From Paenibacillus sp. BIC5C1 (GTDB lineage: Bacteria > Bacillota > Bacilli > Paenibacillales > Paenibacillaceae), in assembly GCF_032399705.1 (NCBI RefSeq), contig NZ_CP135922.1, forward strand, positions 2,914,001 through 2,978,000: DNA of 64,000 nt, written 5' to 3'. Every line of letters begins with the position of its first letter. Position 1 is the stretch's first letter. Both the position numbers and the translations under genes were made by a program. The notes below the pieces were generated by a model. It worked only from the letters and a program-made list of their open reading frames with translations, had not been told where the DNA came from and made no database searches. This document shows, piece by piece, positions 33,499 through 42,778 of this stretch.

Positions 33499-35172
33499 TT
33501 GAATCTCGCCCACAACAAATTGTATATCGCGGCACTTGGCGGCTTGAATGAAATAGGCAAGAACATGTATCTTATCCAATATAATCAGGACATCATTGTC
33601 ATCGACTGTGGCTCCAAATTCCCGGATGAAACTCTGCCGGGCATTGACCTCATCATTCCGGATGTGACGTATCTGCTGGAAAATCAGGACAAGGTGAGGG
33701 CGCTTGTGGTTACTCATGGACATGAAGACCACATTGGCGGCATTCCTTATCTGTTAAAACAAATCAATATTCCGGTATATGCATCCAGACTGACACGAGG
33801 ATTGATTGAACTGAAACTGAAAGAGCATGGTCTGCTGCGCAAAGCAGACTTGCATACGGTTGATTCCAAATCCAGCATAACGCTGGGTGGAGTTCAGGTT
33901 TCTTTTTTTGCAACTAGTCACAGCATACCGGATTGCCTTGGTATTTTCTTTCAGACACCTGGGGGAAATGTCGTCCATACCGGGGATTTCAAGTTTGATA
34001 TGTCACCTGTAAATGGGCCGTATCCCGATCTGCACCGTATGGCCGAGATTGGCAAACAAGGTGTGCATGTGCTGTTGTCCGAGAGCACCAATGCAGAGAG
34101 ACCCGGGTTCACCCCTTCCGAGCGTGTCGTAGGTGACCACATATTGGACGCGTTTATTCGTGCCAAACAAAAAGTGTTTATTTCAACCTTTGCATCCAAC
34201 GTAAGCAGGGTGCAACAGATTGTAAATGCAGCATTCGAGACGGGACGCAAGCTGGCACTGCTGGGCAGAAGCATGATTAATGTAGTGTCGGTAGCCAGTG
34301 AATTGGGATACCTGGATGTACCTGAGGGGCTGATCATTGAGGCTATTGATTCGGACCAGTTTCCACCTGATGAGGTCGTTGTACTCTGTACGGGAAGTCA
34401 GGGGGAAACGATGGCTGCTTTATCCCGTTTGGCCGCCTCCAAACATCCTCATGTGAAGATCGCACCTGGAGATACCGTTATTATTGCAGCTGGCGCGATC
34501 CCGGGGAACGAACGCAATCTTGCGCATGTCATTGATAATCTGTATGTGCTCGGAGCTCGCGTCATTTACGGTTCAAGCGGTGCAGCAGGCATGCATGTAT
34601 CAGGACACGGCAGCCAGGAAGAACTCAAATTGATGCTGACCCTGATGAAGCCTGATTATCTAATTCCAGTTCACGGTGAGTTCCGAATGCTGTATCAGCA
34701 TAGACAATTGGCGGAGTCCGTGGGGATTGAACGGGATCATGTATTCATCGTGAACAATGGGGATATGATTCAGTACAAAGACGGCGTGGCTTCTCCTGGT
34801 CCCAAAATTGCTTCTGGCAACAGTCTGGTCGACGGTCTGATCATGGGCGATGTCGGGAATATCGTGCTGCGTGACCGACGGCAGCTGTCATCCGATGGAA
34901 TGCTGGTGATTGTGACTACGTTGAGCAAAACGGAGAAACATATGGTAACAGCACCTGAGATTATTTCCAGAGGTTTTGTATTTGTGAAAGATTCCGAAGA
35001 ATTCATGAAAGAGATTCATGAGCTGGTTCAGAACAAGATGGATGAGTTAACCGGAAGCGGAGCGAATCAGTGGAATGTGATCAAAAGAAAGCTGAAAGAT
35101 GAGATCGGTCATTACATCTACGCCCAGACGAAGCGAAGACCGATGATCCTGCCCATTATTATTGAGGTTTGA
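33499..35172 (+). CDS. Ribonuclease J
   Basis: Metallo-beta-lactamase/beta-CASP endo- and 5'-exoribonuclease of mRNA decay and rRNA maturation, 557 residues. Motif HGHEDHIGG (about 75) holds zinc ligands, with further ligands in ATSHSIPD and HTGDFKFD. The beta-CASP region (about 200-370) includes FISTFASNVSR and CTGSQGE, and HVSGHGSQEEL and PVHGEFRML follow. The start is TTG 33499, 11 bases after GAGGAGG; the ATG at 33488 meets a stop after four codons. Whether this is J1 or J2 is not decided here. Confidence 0.93.
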   Translation: MNLAHNKLYIAALGGLNEIGKNMYLIQYNQDIIVIDCGSKFPDETLPGIDLIIPDVTYLLENQDKVRALVVTHGHEDHIGGIPYLLKQINIPVYASRLTRGLIELKLKEHGLLRKADLHTVDSKSSITLGGVQVSFFATSHSIPDCLGIFFQTPGGNVVHTGDFKFDMSPVNGPYPDLHRMAEIGKQGVHVLLSESTNAERPGFTPSERVVGDHILDAFIRAKQKVFISTFASNVSRVQQIVNAAFETGRKLALLGRSMINVVSVASELGYLDVPEGLIIEAIDSDQFPPDEVVVLCTGSQGETMAALSRLAASKHPHVKIAPGDTVIIAAGAIPGNERNLAHVIDNLYVLGARVIYGSSGAAGMHVSGHGSQEELKLMLTLMKPDYLIPVHGEFRMLYQHRQLAESVGIERDHVFIVNNGDMIQYKDGVASPGPKIASGNSLVDGLIMGDVGNIVLRDRRQLSSDGMLVIVTTLSKTEKHMVTAPEIISRGFVFVKDSEEFMKEIHELVQNKMDELTGSGANQWNVIKRKLKDEIGHYIYAQTKRRPMILPIIIEV

Positions 35173-35231
35173 GAAACTGGAGCGGAGCCGATGTATAGAG
35201 ATTAAGATGAGAATTAAAAGATTAAAATGGT

Positions 35232-35300
35232 CAAAAGCCTGAGAAATGTAGGATCATACCGTTTTTCGTATGAACCACACATTTTAGTCAGGCTTTTATT
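35232..35300. terminator. Bidirectional terminator between RNase J and aroA(G)
   Basis: AAAAGCCTGA (35233-35242) pairs with TCAGGCTTTT (35288-35297), with an inner AAATGT/ACATTT helix. T or A runs on both sides suit the converging genes. Confidence 0.85.
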
Positions 35301-35309
35301 GTTAATAAC

Positions 35310-36392
35310 CTATTGATCCTTCAGCAATCCAGATTGTCTCACAGAGGAGAGGAACTGGTGGAACTGCTCAATGTTTAATTGCTGTGCGCTATCCGAGAGG
35401 GCTACCGCCGGATTCGGATGAACCTCAACCATAACACCATCTGCACCCGCAGCAAGAGCTGCCTTGGCACATGGCGCAAGGATATCTTTACGCCCGGTAG
35501 AGTGGGTGACGTCCACAAGTACAGGCAGATGGGTTTCCTGTTTCAGAATCGGCACAGCAGAGATATCAAGTGTATTGCGTGTTGCTTTTTCATAGGTGCG
35601 AATACCGCGTTCAATCAGCATAACCTGTTTGTTCCCCCGGGAGACAACGTACTCCGCAGCATGAACGAATTCATCAATGGTTGCCGCCAAACCACGTTTC
35701 AGCAGGATAGGAATCTGAACATCCCCGGCAGCCTTGAGCAGTTCAAAGTTTTGCATGTTACGGGCACCGATCTGGATGACATCAATATACTGGCCAGCCA
35801 GTTCAATATGACTTGGATGCACGATCTCACTAATTGTCTTCAGTCCGAACTCGTCGGCAACTTCCTTCAGTATTTTCAATCCTTCGATTCCAAGTCCCTG
35901 GAAATCATATGGAGAAGTACGAGGTTTAAATGCACCTCCGCGCATCACGGTAATGCCAGCTTCTTTCAGCGCTGCTGCGACCTCGCGTACCTGCTCATAA
36001 CTTTCAACCGAGCACGGTCCGGCGATCATAATTGGTTTGCCTGCTCCAACCTTGACGTTTCCGATGGACACGACAGTATCTTCCTGCTGATTTTTGCGGC
36101 TAACGAGCAGTTGTTTCTTGTGTTCGTCGACCTGGAGGTTCAAGGAAGCCTGGAAAATCTGTTTGAACAAAAGTTTGATGGCATCGTCTTGGAAAGGCCC
36201 CGGATTGGCGGCAGTCAGTTCCTCCAGCATTTCTTTTTCGCGAACCGGATCAAACTTGGGAACACCCTGTTTTTCCTTGATTTGACCAATTTCCTGTGTA
36301 ATTTGGGCCCGTTCTGACAACAAGTGCAGGAGGTTATGATTAATCTCACTCAATCGGCCTCTTAATTGTTCCAAGTTCATGCTTTGATCCAT
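35310..36392 (-). CDS. aroA(G): Bifunctional DAHP synthase / chorismate mutase
   Basis: First step of aromatic amino acid synthesis (PEP plus erythrose-4-phosphate to DAHP) fused to chorismate mutase, which also acts as the feedback-sensing domain in Bacillus. 360 residues: AroQ-type mutase (about 1-85, [20 protein letters not shown]) and a type I-beta DAHP synthase (about 100-355: [44 protein letters not shown]). AAGGAG lies 9 bases before ATG 36392; longer frames run into the T-box terminator and are rejected. Expression is controlled by a T-box leader. Confidence 0.95.
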   Translation of the reverse strand: MDQSMNLEQLRGRLSEINHNLLHLLSERAQITQEIGQIKEKQGVPKFDPVREKEMLEELTAANPGPFQDDAIKLLFKQIFQASLNLQVDEHKKQLLVSRKNQQEDTVVSIGNVKVGAGKPIMIAGPCSVESYEQVREVAAALKEAGITVMRGGAFKPRTSPYDFQGLGIEGLKILKEVADEFGLKTISEIVHPSHIELAGQYIDVIQIGARNMQNFELLKAAGDVQIPILLKRGLAATIDEFVHAAEYVVSRGNKQVMLIERGIRTYEKATRNTLDISAVPILKQETHLPVLVDVTHSTGRKDILAPCAKAALAAGADGVMVEVHPNPAVALSDSAQQLNIEQFHQFLSSVRQSGLLKDQ

Positions 36393-36429
36393 GCTGATCC
36401 ACTCCTTCAATTTAGATTTATAAAAAAAC

Positions 36430-36705
36430 ACAAAAAGGCCCTTCATCCGTAAGGGACGAAGAAGCCGTGGTACCACCCTAATTAGAAACGGTCCTGCTGA
36501 TTGAATACAGCCGATCTGTTTCTCACTTTGACCTTTTAACGCAAGGAACGGATTGTCCTAGAAGCTATATCCATGAGGAATAGCTCTTCAGCAATCGGCT
36601 CGGGAGTGAACTTCGGCGGCATGTTCTTTTCGGGTGCTCTCAGTCTTCGGCACCGCATCCCTGTAATGAACGATAACTCCGCGTACTCTTTCCGTCATAG
36701 CCTGT
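36430..36705 (-). promoter_or_regulatory. T-box leader, specifier UUC (Phe)
   Basis: The conserved T-box core AGGGTGGTACC is at 36469-36479 (minus). Stem I has GACGGAAAGAGTA (AGTA bulge) near 36684-36696. The specifier context GAAG-TTC-ACTCC places the codon TTC at 36608-36610, so uncharged tRNA-Phe is the expected ligand. The competing terminator (TTCGTCC with GGATGAA, extended by GGC/GCC, then TTTTT) lies at 36430-36466. Confidence 0.9.
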
Positions 36706-36966
36706 ATGATTAATGATGTTCTGTATTTCATGATGCACGTTATGAATTGAGGTTATACTAGCATCTCATGTTCCTTGTCTGCAAGAAGCTGAATTAATGC
36801 CATGCATCAATAACGCTTTACCGTGGCGCATTATGCAACCACTTCCAGTGTTCTGTGAGATTTACTAATATCTCAATGGGAATAGTATTCGCAAGGGTTT
36901 GCCTTTCGAAGTATAATATAAGGTAATATAAGTGAATTCAAGCGAATGAGAATAAGAGGAGAAGTT

Positions 36967-37950
36967 ATGAATAAAACGATTTCGGATATCGCCCAATTGG
37001 CAGGCGTGGCGAAGAGCACAGTCTCTCGTTTCCTGAATGGTGGTTCTGTTAGTGAGGATACACGGGAGAAAATCGAACGTATTATTAAACAACACAATTA
37101 CGTACCCAATACGTTTGCACAGAGTCTCAAAGCCAAAAAAACCAGTATTATTGGAACGGTTGTTCCTCGTCTGGATTCCTTTGCTACCTCTCAGACATTG
37201 ATCGGCATCGATGAAGAATTAAGAAATAATCAGTATCAGATGCTGATCGCAAATACGAGTCAGGATATGCAGCGCGAGATCGACGCCATATATGACTTTG
37301 CCAGACAGAAGGTATCCGGCATTATTTTGCTTGCCGCAGAAGTGACCGAAGCACATCTCAAAGCCGTTGAAGACATCGGAATTCCGGTCCTATTGGTGGG
37401 GCAGCAGCATGAACAGCTGCACAGTCTAGTTCATAATGATGATCAAGCGGGCTATGAGATGGGGAAGCATGTTGTGGAAAAGGGCCATCGGAAGATCGTC
37501 TATATTGGGGTTACCGAGAGAGACCAAGCAGTTGGAATCCATCGCAAACAGGGGTTCAAGCGTGCGATCGACGAATGTGGCGGATGTGATGTGACGTATT
37601 ATGAGACAAGTTTCAAAATGTCCGAAGCTATCATTACCGCAGAAGCGATTTTGAAAGAAAGTAAACCGACAATTATTGTGGGCGCAACAGATAACATCGC
37701 ACTGGGTGTGATGAAGATTGCTTTCTCCAATAAGATACAAATCCCTCAGGATTTATCGGTTACTGGCTTTGGCGGTTATGAAATTACCGAGATGATTCAT
37801 CCTACGCTAACGACAGTAAAATATCATTATTTTGAGGCAGGTCAAGTAGCGGCCCAGCACATAATTCGCCTGGTAAAAGGTGAGCCAGTGGAACAGTGCA
37901 CGATCCTTGATGTGGAGATTATTCCACGAGAAAGCGTTGACAAGATATAA
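36967..37950 (+). CDS. scrR: LacI-family repressor, sucrose operon
   Basis: 327 residues: N-terminal LacI HTH (ISDIAQLAGVAKSTVSRFLNG, read as ISDIAQLAGVAKSTVSR) and a periplasmic-binding-protein-like effector domain (about 60-325; GATDNIALGVMK, SVTGFGGYEITEMI). AGAGGAGAAG precedes ATG 36967, so the earlier start at 36946 is not used. Its gene lies directly upstream of scrB-scrA and two GAACCGGTTC operators, which fits the ScrR role; the expected inducer is a phosphorylated sugar. Confidence 0.9.
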   Translation: MNKTISDIAQLAGVAKSTVSRFLNGGSVSEDTREKIERIIKQHNYVPNTFAQSLKAKKTSIIGTVVPRLDSFATSQTLIGIDEELRNNQYQMLIANTSQDMQREIDAIYDFARQKVSGIILLAAEVTEAHLKAVEDIGIPVLLVGQQHEQLHSLVHNDDQAGYEMGKHVVEKGHRKIVYIGVTERDQAVGIHRKQGFKRAIDECGGCDVTYYETSFKMSEAIITAEAILKESKPTIIVGATDNIALGVMKIAFSNKIQIPQDLSVTGFGGYEITEMIHPTLTTVKYHYFEAGQVAAQHIIRLVKGEPVEQCTILDVEIIPRESVDKI

Positions 37951-37966
37951 ATGAATCCTTTATGAT
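37929..37966 (+). promoter_or_regulatory. scrBA promoter with cre on the -35 box
   Basis: TTGACA (37937-37942) and TATGAT (37961-37966) are 18 bases apart, overlapping the last scrR codons. AGAAAGCGTTGACA (37929-37942) matches cre at 13 of 14 positions and includes the whole -35 box, so CcpA binding would block the promoter. Confidence 0.75.
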
Positions 37967-37975
37967 AATTCCATC

Positions 37976-37985
37976 GAACCGGTTC
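37976..37985. promoter_or_regulatory. ScrR operator O1
   Basis: GAACCGGTTC, a perfect 10-bp palindrome of LacI-family type, lies immediately after the expected transcription start (about 37973). Confidence 0.75.
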
Positions 37986-38064
37986 CACATTGGATATCCA
38001 ACACGATTATGGGAACACGGTGGCAGGCGAAAAAGCCGTATGGAATTATTTTTTTGATCTAATT

Positions 38065-38076
38065 GGAACCGGTTCC
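38065..38076. promoter_or_regulatory. ScrR operator O2
   Basis: GGAACCGGTTCC, a perfect 12-bp palindrome, shares its core with O1 90 bp upstream. A separate palindrome TTGGATATCCAA lies between them at 37990-38001. Confidence 0.75.
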
Positions 38077-38112
38077 TCTAATTTTTGGATTATAAAATAA
38101 ATTAAATTAAGA

Positions 38113-38300
38113 GTTACACGATCACGGAGAGGGCAGAAAAAATCTGTAGAAACGTAGTGTGCGCCTAAAAGCTTTCTGTAAGAAAGCTGCTACGGAAGCA
38201 TAAGCTTCAGCGGATTTCACCCTTTAGAAAAGGGATAAAAGAAATCTGGAGATAACAGCGATCGGAGGATTGTTCTGCCATCGAAGTGGCCAAGTGTAAC
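38113..38300 (+). other. Folded leader element of scrBA, possible multicopy repeat or structured RNA
   Basis: GTTACAC (38113-38119) can close with GTGTAAC (38294-38300). Inside are AGCTTTCT-GTA-AGAAAGCT (38169-38187), GAAGC-ATAA-GCTTC (38195-38208), GATTTC with GAAATC (38213-38218/38241-38246) enclosing CCCTTT/AAAGGG, and CGATCGG/CCATCG (about 38258-38284). It does not match any riboswitch class I can recall. No ORF is seen. Confidence 0.55.
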
Positions 38301-38345
38301 ATTTCTTGGTCTAATTTATATTAGCTAGGATGGAGAACACTTTTT

Positions 38346-39821
38346 ATGAAAATGACTAGAGAGCAACGCTACAGACGAATCGAGCAGGCAGAGCCTGGAG
38401 AAATAGGCAAACTGGAAGCTTTGATCTCTGCTTGTCCGTGGAGACAGCATTACCATATCCAGCCGATAACCGGACTGCTTAATGATCCTAACGGATTCTC
38501 CTATTACCAGGGATATTATCATTTGTTCTATCAGTGGTTCCCACTCGGGACCGAGCATGGAATGAAGTATTGGTACCATACCCGTTCAACGGATCTGGTG
38601 CAGTGGGAAGAAGTCGGAATTGGAATAAGGCCGGGCGACACATATGACTCACACGGGGCATATTCGGGCAGTGCTATTGAAAAAGATGGCCAACTCAACC
38701 TGCTATACACAGGCAATACAAGAGATGAAGACTGGATCAGGCATCCGTATCAGTGTCTGGCGATTATGGATGAAAGCGGTTCAATAACCAAAGTGCATCA
38801 ACCTGTGATTTCAGAAGTGCCTTCTGGCTACACGGAGCATTTCAGAGACCCCAAGGTTTGGCAGCAGGGTGACACGTATTATTGTGTGATTGGAGCCCAG
38901 CGTGTAGATGAAACAGGATGCACGGTATTATATCGTTCGTCAGATCTCAGAAACTGGACATTTCTTGGAGAGATTCATACTGGGCTACCTAAGTTTGGCT
39001 ACATGTGGGAGTGCCCCGATTATATGGAGATGCAGGGTCAAGGTGTGCTGATCTTTTCGCCACAAGGAATAGAGAGTCAGGAAGATGAGTATCAGAATAT
39101 TTTTCAGTCGGGCTATCTGATTGGCGAACCACTGGATCTTCAGACAAGGCACTTCGAACATGGTCCATTTCAGGAGCTGGATCGTGGCTTTGACTTTTAT
39201 GCCCCACAGACGATGCAGGCGCCGGATGGAAGACGAATTTTGGTGGGCTGGATGGGACTTCCCGATTTGGAGTATCCGACAGATAAGAATGGATGGGCAC
39301 ATTGCCTGACGATTCCGCGGCAGTTGTCACTCCGGGAGGGGAAGTTAATTCAACAGCCAGTTTCTGAAATGGTGAAGCAGCGCAGGGATTCTGAAGGGAC
39401 TCATAGGAAATTCACACTGGATCATGAGACTCGATCTTTCACAGATTTTACTGGAATGGCTTATGAACTGGAATGTGAAATCCGTGATTTTGACGCAGAG
39501 GTCGTAGGCATTGAATTGCGGGCGAGTGCAGAAGAGAAGACCGTGTTGCAGTATGATCGGTTGGCACAAAAAGTAACCCTGGATCGCTCGCAGTCAGGCG
39601 CCACGCTCGCGGATCAGAACGGGAATATGCGGCGCTGCGCATTGAATGCTGACGTCCTTAAGTTTCATATCTTTGTGGATTCTTCTTCTGTTGAGATCTT
39701 TGTCAATGATGGAGAAGAGGTATTCACAAGCCGTATCTTCCCAAGCAAGGAAAGTGTGGAGATTCGCTTCTTTGCTCGTGGAGGTAAGGCAGGATTTCAG
39801 GCATCAAAATGGGATTATTAG
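38346..39821 (+). CDS. scrB: Sucrose-6-phosphate hydrolase, GH32
   Basis: Cytoplasmic invertase splitting sucrose-6-phosphate into glucose-6-phosphate and fructose, 491 residues. The GH32 five-bladed propeller holds nucleophile Asp in GLLNDPNGFSYY (about 43), FRDPKVW (about 165) and acid/base Glu in WECPDY (about 223). A C-terminal beta-sandwich module follows (VDSSSVEIFVNDGEEVFTSR, read as SSSVEIFVNDGE). There is no signal peptide, consistent with PTS-delivered phosphosucrose. scrA follows 26 bp downstream. Confidence 0.94.
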   Translation: MKMTREQRYRRIEQAEPGEIGKLEALISACPWRQHYHIQPITGLLNDPNGFSYYQGYYHLFYQWFPLGTEHGMKYWYHTRSTDLVQWEEVGIGIRPGDTYDSHGAYSGSAIEKDGQLNLLYTGNTRDEDWIRHPYQCLAIMDESGSITKVHQPVISEVPSGYTEHFRDPKVWQQGDTYYCVIGAQRVDETGCTVLYRSSDLRNWTFLGEIHTGLPKFGYMWECPDYMEMQGQGVLIFSPQGIESQEDEYQNIFQSGYLIGEPLDLQTRHFEHGPFQELDRGFDFYAPQTMQAPDGRRILVGWMGLPDLEYPTDKNGWAHCLTIPRQLSLREGKLIQQPVSEMVKQRRDSEGTHRKFTLDHETRSFTDFTGMAYELECEIRDFDAEVVGIELRASAEEKTVLQYDRLAQKVTLDRSQSGATLADQNGNMRRCALNADVLKFHIFVDSSSVEIFVNDGEEVFTSRIFPSKESVEIRFFARGGKAGFQASKWDY

Positions 39822-39847
39822 ATATAACGTGAGAGGAATGAAGAACC

Positions 39848-41815
39848 ATGTCGGATAATCAGCAGATTGCCCAGGACGTTATTCGTGCCATCGGGGGCAA
39901 AGAAAATATCGCATCATTTGCACACTGTGCAACACGTCTTCGGATCATGGTGAATGATAAAGACAAGATCGATCAGAAGCAGGTCGAGAACATCGACAAA
40001 GTGAAAGGGGCTTTTTTCAACTCGGGCCAGTATCAGATCATTTTTGGAACCGGAACAGTGAATCGGATATTTGAAGAGGTCGAGAAGCTGGGCATCGAAG
40101 GGTCTTCCAAGGAAGACGTGAAGAGTCAGGGCAAAAAGGAAGGCAATGCTTTTCAACGGGCCATACGTACGTTCGGTGACGTATTTGTACCGATTATTCC
40201 TGTGCTGGTAGCAACGGGACTATTCATGGGTCTGCGAGGGCTGCTCACTCAAAACGAAATTTTATCGTTAGTTGGTGCAACACCGGAGGACATTTCGCCC
40301 AATTTCCTCTTATTTACTCAGATTCTGACGGATACGGCATTTGCATTTCTGCCTGCACTCGTAGCTTGGTCTGCATTCCGTGTGTTTGGCGGAAGTCCGG
40401 TTCTCGGCATCGTTTTGGGTCTGATGCTTGTGAATCCGGCGCTGCCGAATGCATACGCTGTTGCCGATGGATCAGCACAACCGCTACATATGTTCGGATT
40501 CATACCGGTGGTCGGGTATCAGGGTTCCGTGCTGCCTGCGTTCTTCGTCGGATTGATCGGAGCGAAGTTTGAGAAGGTTCTGAGAAGACGCGTACCAGAG
40601 GCGCTTGATTTAATTCTTACCCCTTTTATTACGCTGACGGTCATGATTACATTGGGACTCTTCGCAATTGGTCCGGTATTCCATTCTCTGGAGGAGTGGG
40701 TGCTGCATGGAACGACAGCCGTATTGGGATTGCCATTTGGTATTGCGGGTATTATTATTGGTTTCTTCCATCAAATTATTGTTGTTACCGGTGTACATCA
40801 CATCTTTAACTTTCTGGAGATTCAATTGCTGGAAAAAACGGGCTTTAATCCGTTTAACGCGATTATTACCTGTGCTATGGCTGCACAAGGAGCGGCTTGT
40901 CTGGCAGTGGGGTTGAAGACCAAAAATACAAAGCTGAAAGCACTCGCACTGCCTTCGTCATTCTCTGCATTTCTGGGGATCACCGAACCTGCAATCTTCG
41001 GGGTTAACTTGCGTTACATGAAACCGTTCATCATGGGTCTTGTCGGAGGCGCTGTGGGTGGATTCATCGCATCCTTGTTCCATTTGCAAGGTACAGGTAT
41101 GGCGGTGACGGTTATTCCAGGCACGTTGCTGTATTTGAACAGCCAATTGCCTTTGTACATTTTGTCCAACGTGGTGGCCATGGGAATTGCATTTGCACTT
41201 ACCTGGTTCTTCGGATATAAGGATCAGCCGATTGCTGAGGAAATTCCGAGCAATGCAGGAGAAGAGAGCAAGCCGGAAGTTCTATCGCCAAAGTCAAACT
41301 CATCTGCCAGCCAGGCCGTTAACCATCGGACCAAGGTAGATATGCTGGAGATTGCATCACCGATCACAGGCACAGCGGTTGCTTTGGAGCAGGTTCCTGA
41401 CCCTGCATTCTCGGAAAAGCATATGGGAGAAGGGATTGCTATCGAGCCTTCTGAGGGCAAAGTGTTTGCACCTTTTGACGGCGTCATTGCTCATGTGATG
41501 AATAAGAGCAAACATGCGGTAATCCTTGAACATGAAACAGGTGTTCAGATGCTTGTGCATATTGGAATTAATACCGTTGGATTGAAGGGGGAAGGTTTTA
41601 TCGCACATGTGAATAGCGGAGATACCGTAACCGCAGGACAATTGTTGATTGAATTTGACATGAAAGCGATCCAGGCTGCCGGGCTGCCATTGATTACACC
41701 TGTGCTCATTCCGAATGGGAACGACAGCATTGAACAGGTGATGACAACGATGACAGGCCCTGTTCAGGCCAATGGGGAAGCACTAATTGTGGTGAAATTT
41801 ACTGAACCGCAATAA
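39848..41815 (+). CDS. scrA: Sucrose-type PTS transporter EIIBCA
   Basis: 655-residue membrane permease that imports and phosphorylates the sugar. EIIB (about 1-85) has its phosphocysteine in FAHCATRLRIM. EIIC (about 105-460) has the glucose/sucrose-family membrane segments and GITEPAIFGVNLRY. EIIA (about 495-650) has the phosphohistidine in MLVHIGINTVGL, preceded by the family segment PDPAFSEKHMGEGIAI. Carrying its own IIA makes it independent of a separate IIA protein. Sucrose specificity is inferred from the neighbouring scrR and scrB. Confidence 0.92.
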   Translation: MSDNQQIAQDVIRAIGGKENIASFAHCATRLRIMVNDKDKIDQKQVENIDKVKGAFFNSGQYQIIFGTGTVNRIFEEVEKLGIEGSSKEDVKSQGKKEGNAFQRAIRTFGDVFVPIIPVLVATGLFMGLRGLLTQNEILSLVGATPEDISPNFLLFTQILTDTAFAFLPALVAWSAFRVFGGSPVLGIVLGLMLVNPALPNAYAVADGSAQPLHMFGFIPVVGYQGSVLPAFFVGLIGAKFEKVLRRRVPEALDLILTPFITLTVMITLGLFAIGPVFHSLEEWVLHGTTAVLGLPFGIAGIIIGFFHQIIVVTGVHHIFNFLEIQLLEKTGFNPFNAIITCAMAAQGAACLAVGLKTKNTKLKALALPSSFSAFLGITEPAIFGVNLRYMKPFIMGLVGGAVGGFIASLFHLQGTGMAVTVIPGTLLYLNSQLPLYILSNVVAMGIAFALTWFFGYKDQPIAEEIPSNAGEESKPEVLSPKSNSSASQAVNHRTKVDMLEIASPITGTAVALEQVPDPAFSEKHMGEGIAIEPSEGKVFAPFDGVIAHVMNKSKHAVILEHETGVQMLVHIGINTVGLKGEGFIAHVNSGDTVTAGQLLIEFDMKAIQAAGLPLITPVLIPNGNDSIEQVMTTMTGPVQANGEALIVVKFTEPQ

Positions 41816-41848
41816 GCGTAAAGTTTTGAAAAAGACCGATCGAAAAAT

Positions 41849-41894
41849 GCAAAGGGACCCGTTGTTTATCACCAGGGTTTCTTTGCACTTTTAT
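41849..41894 (+). terminator. Terminator after scrA
   Basis: TGCAAAGGGACCC pairs with GGGTTTCTTTGCA (two-base internal mismatch), followed by CTTTT. Confidence 0.85.
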
Positions 41895-41920
41895 GTATCT
41901 TTTCTACTTAACGGAAGGTG

Positions 41921-42367
41921 TTAAAAAGAATAATACGTCAGTGCGTATTGCATCAGAAAGGAACGAATTTCTTCCCGGTTTAACATCACATCCAATGGGC
42001 TGGCTTTCTCGATATTGCTAAGCAAATCGCTGACGGCTTCTTGCAGGAACAGCATGCGTTCATTTCCCCATAGTTCTTGATGCTGCTGGATAAATTGCAT
42101 GACTTGCGACAGCTCGATACCTTTTAAAGCTCTGAATACTGAAGCCCATTTTACCAAATCAGAGGGATGGGAACCTACAGGCAATTCAAATTCGGCAAAA
42201 CCATGAACATTCCCGCATGAGATTTTGAACAATCCGCAGTAGCAGGCTGCATGTCCCTGCGCTATGAAGGGTAATTTCTGCATATCGTACCGAATAATCT
42301 CGATGGAACTAATCCGCGTATCAACACCAATCTCCGTTCGAATTTCCACATCACAATCTGCAATCAC
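41921..42367 (-). CDS. Hypothetical protein, 148 aa
   Basis: No family recognised. The product is soluble and mildly acidic, with a Cys-containing stretch (GHAACYCGLFKISCGNVHGFAEFELP) visible as HAACYCGLFKISCG and a helical C-terminal half ending ALTYYSF. There is no signal peptide or membrane segment. A TTG at 42376 directly abuts GGAGG, while GTG 42367 is 9 bases after it and is preferred. It converges on the scrA terminator and is transcribed divergently from the small ORFs at 42591. Confidence 0.55.
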   Translation of the reverse strand: MIADCDVEIRTEIGVDTRISSIEIIRYDMQKLPFIAQGHAACYCGLFKISCGNVHGFAEFELPVGSHPSDLVKWASVFRALKGIELSQVMQFIQQHQELWGNERMLFLQEAVSDLLSNIEKASPLDVMLNREEIRSFLMQYALTYYSF

Positions 42368-42590
42368 ACGCTCCAACCTCCATAGGCAAAATCACCTTAT
42401 TGTTTTCGTTATCCTGCGGATTATGTTACGACTGAACACAGCTCAAGTAAAATCAAACGGGATGGAAATACCCCTGATTTTCGGATTTTTGGTTTGGTAT
42501 TCATACATGTAAGCGATTAACAAGAGATATATCTTCATTTTGGACTAGATTAACCCGATTTTTTCTTCCGCTCATGACAGATCGAGTAAC

Positions 42591-42761
42591 ATGCCGCATG
42601 ATAGCGAAAAGAGGAGATTAAGCGAGAAATGCTCACCCGAATTGTCTGGAATCGATCAGAACGGTGCAGAAATCGAATGCAGTTCCATTGCAGAGATGCA
42701 GACAGAGGACTATGATTCGCACATAACGTACTCCAGATGGCATTTGCAGGATCTGATGTGA
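42591..42761 (+). CDS. Possible small protein, 56 aa
   Basis: Frame MPHDSEKRRLSEK... to ...SRWHLQDLM, acidic and protein-like in composition (GIDQNGAEIECSSIAEMQ) with no homologue I recognise. The ribosome binding site is weak (ATCGAG). Its stop is 17 bp before a better start of the next ORF (42779), so the pair could be an operon or one gene split by a frameshift. The rest of the gap (42368-42590) shows nothing clear. Confidence 0.3.
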   Translation: MPHDSEKRRLSEKCSPELSGIDQNGAEIECSSIAEMQTEDYDSHITYSRWHLQDLM

Positions 42762-42778
42762 AGGCGAGGTTGGCGGCA

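Noticed and set aside
35379..36317. Plus-strand open frame of 312 codons opposite the DAHP synthase gene
   Set aside because: Shadow of a confidently identified enzyme on the other strand; no plausible protein features.
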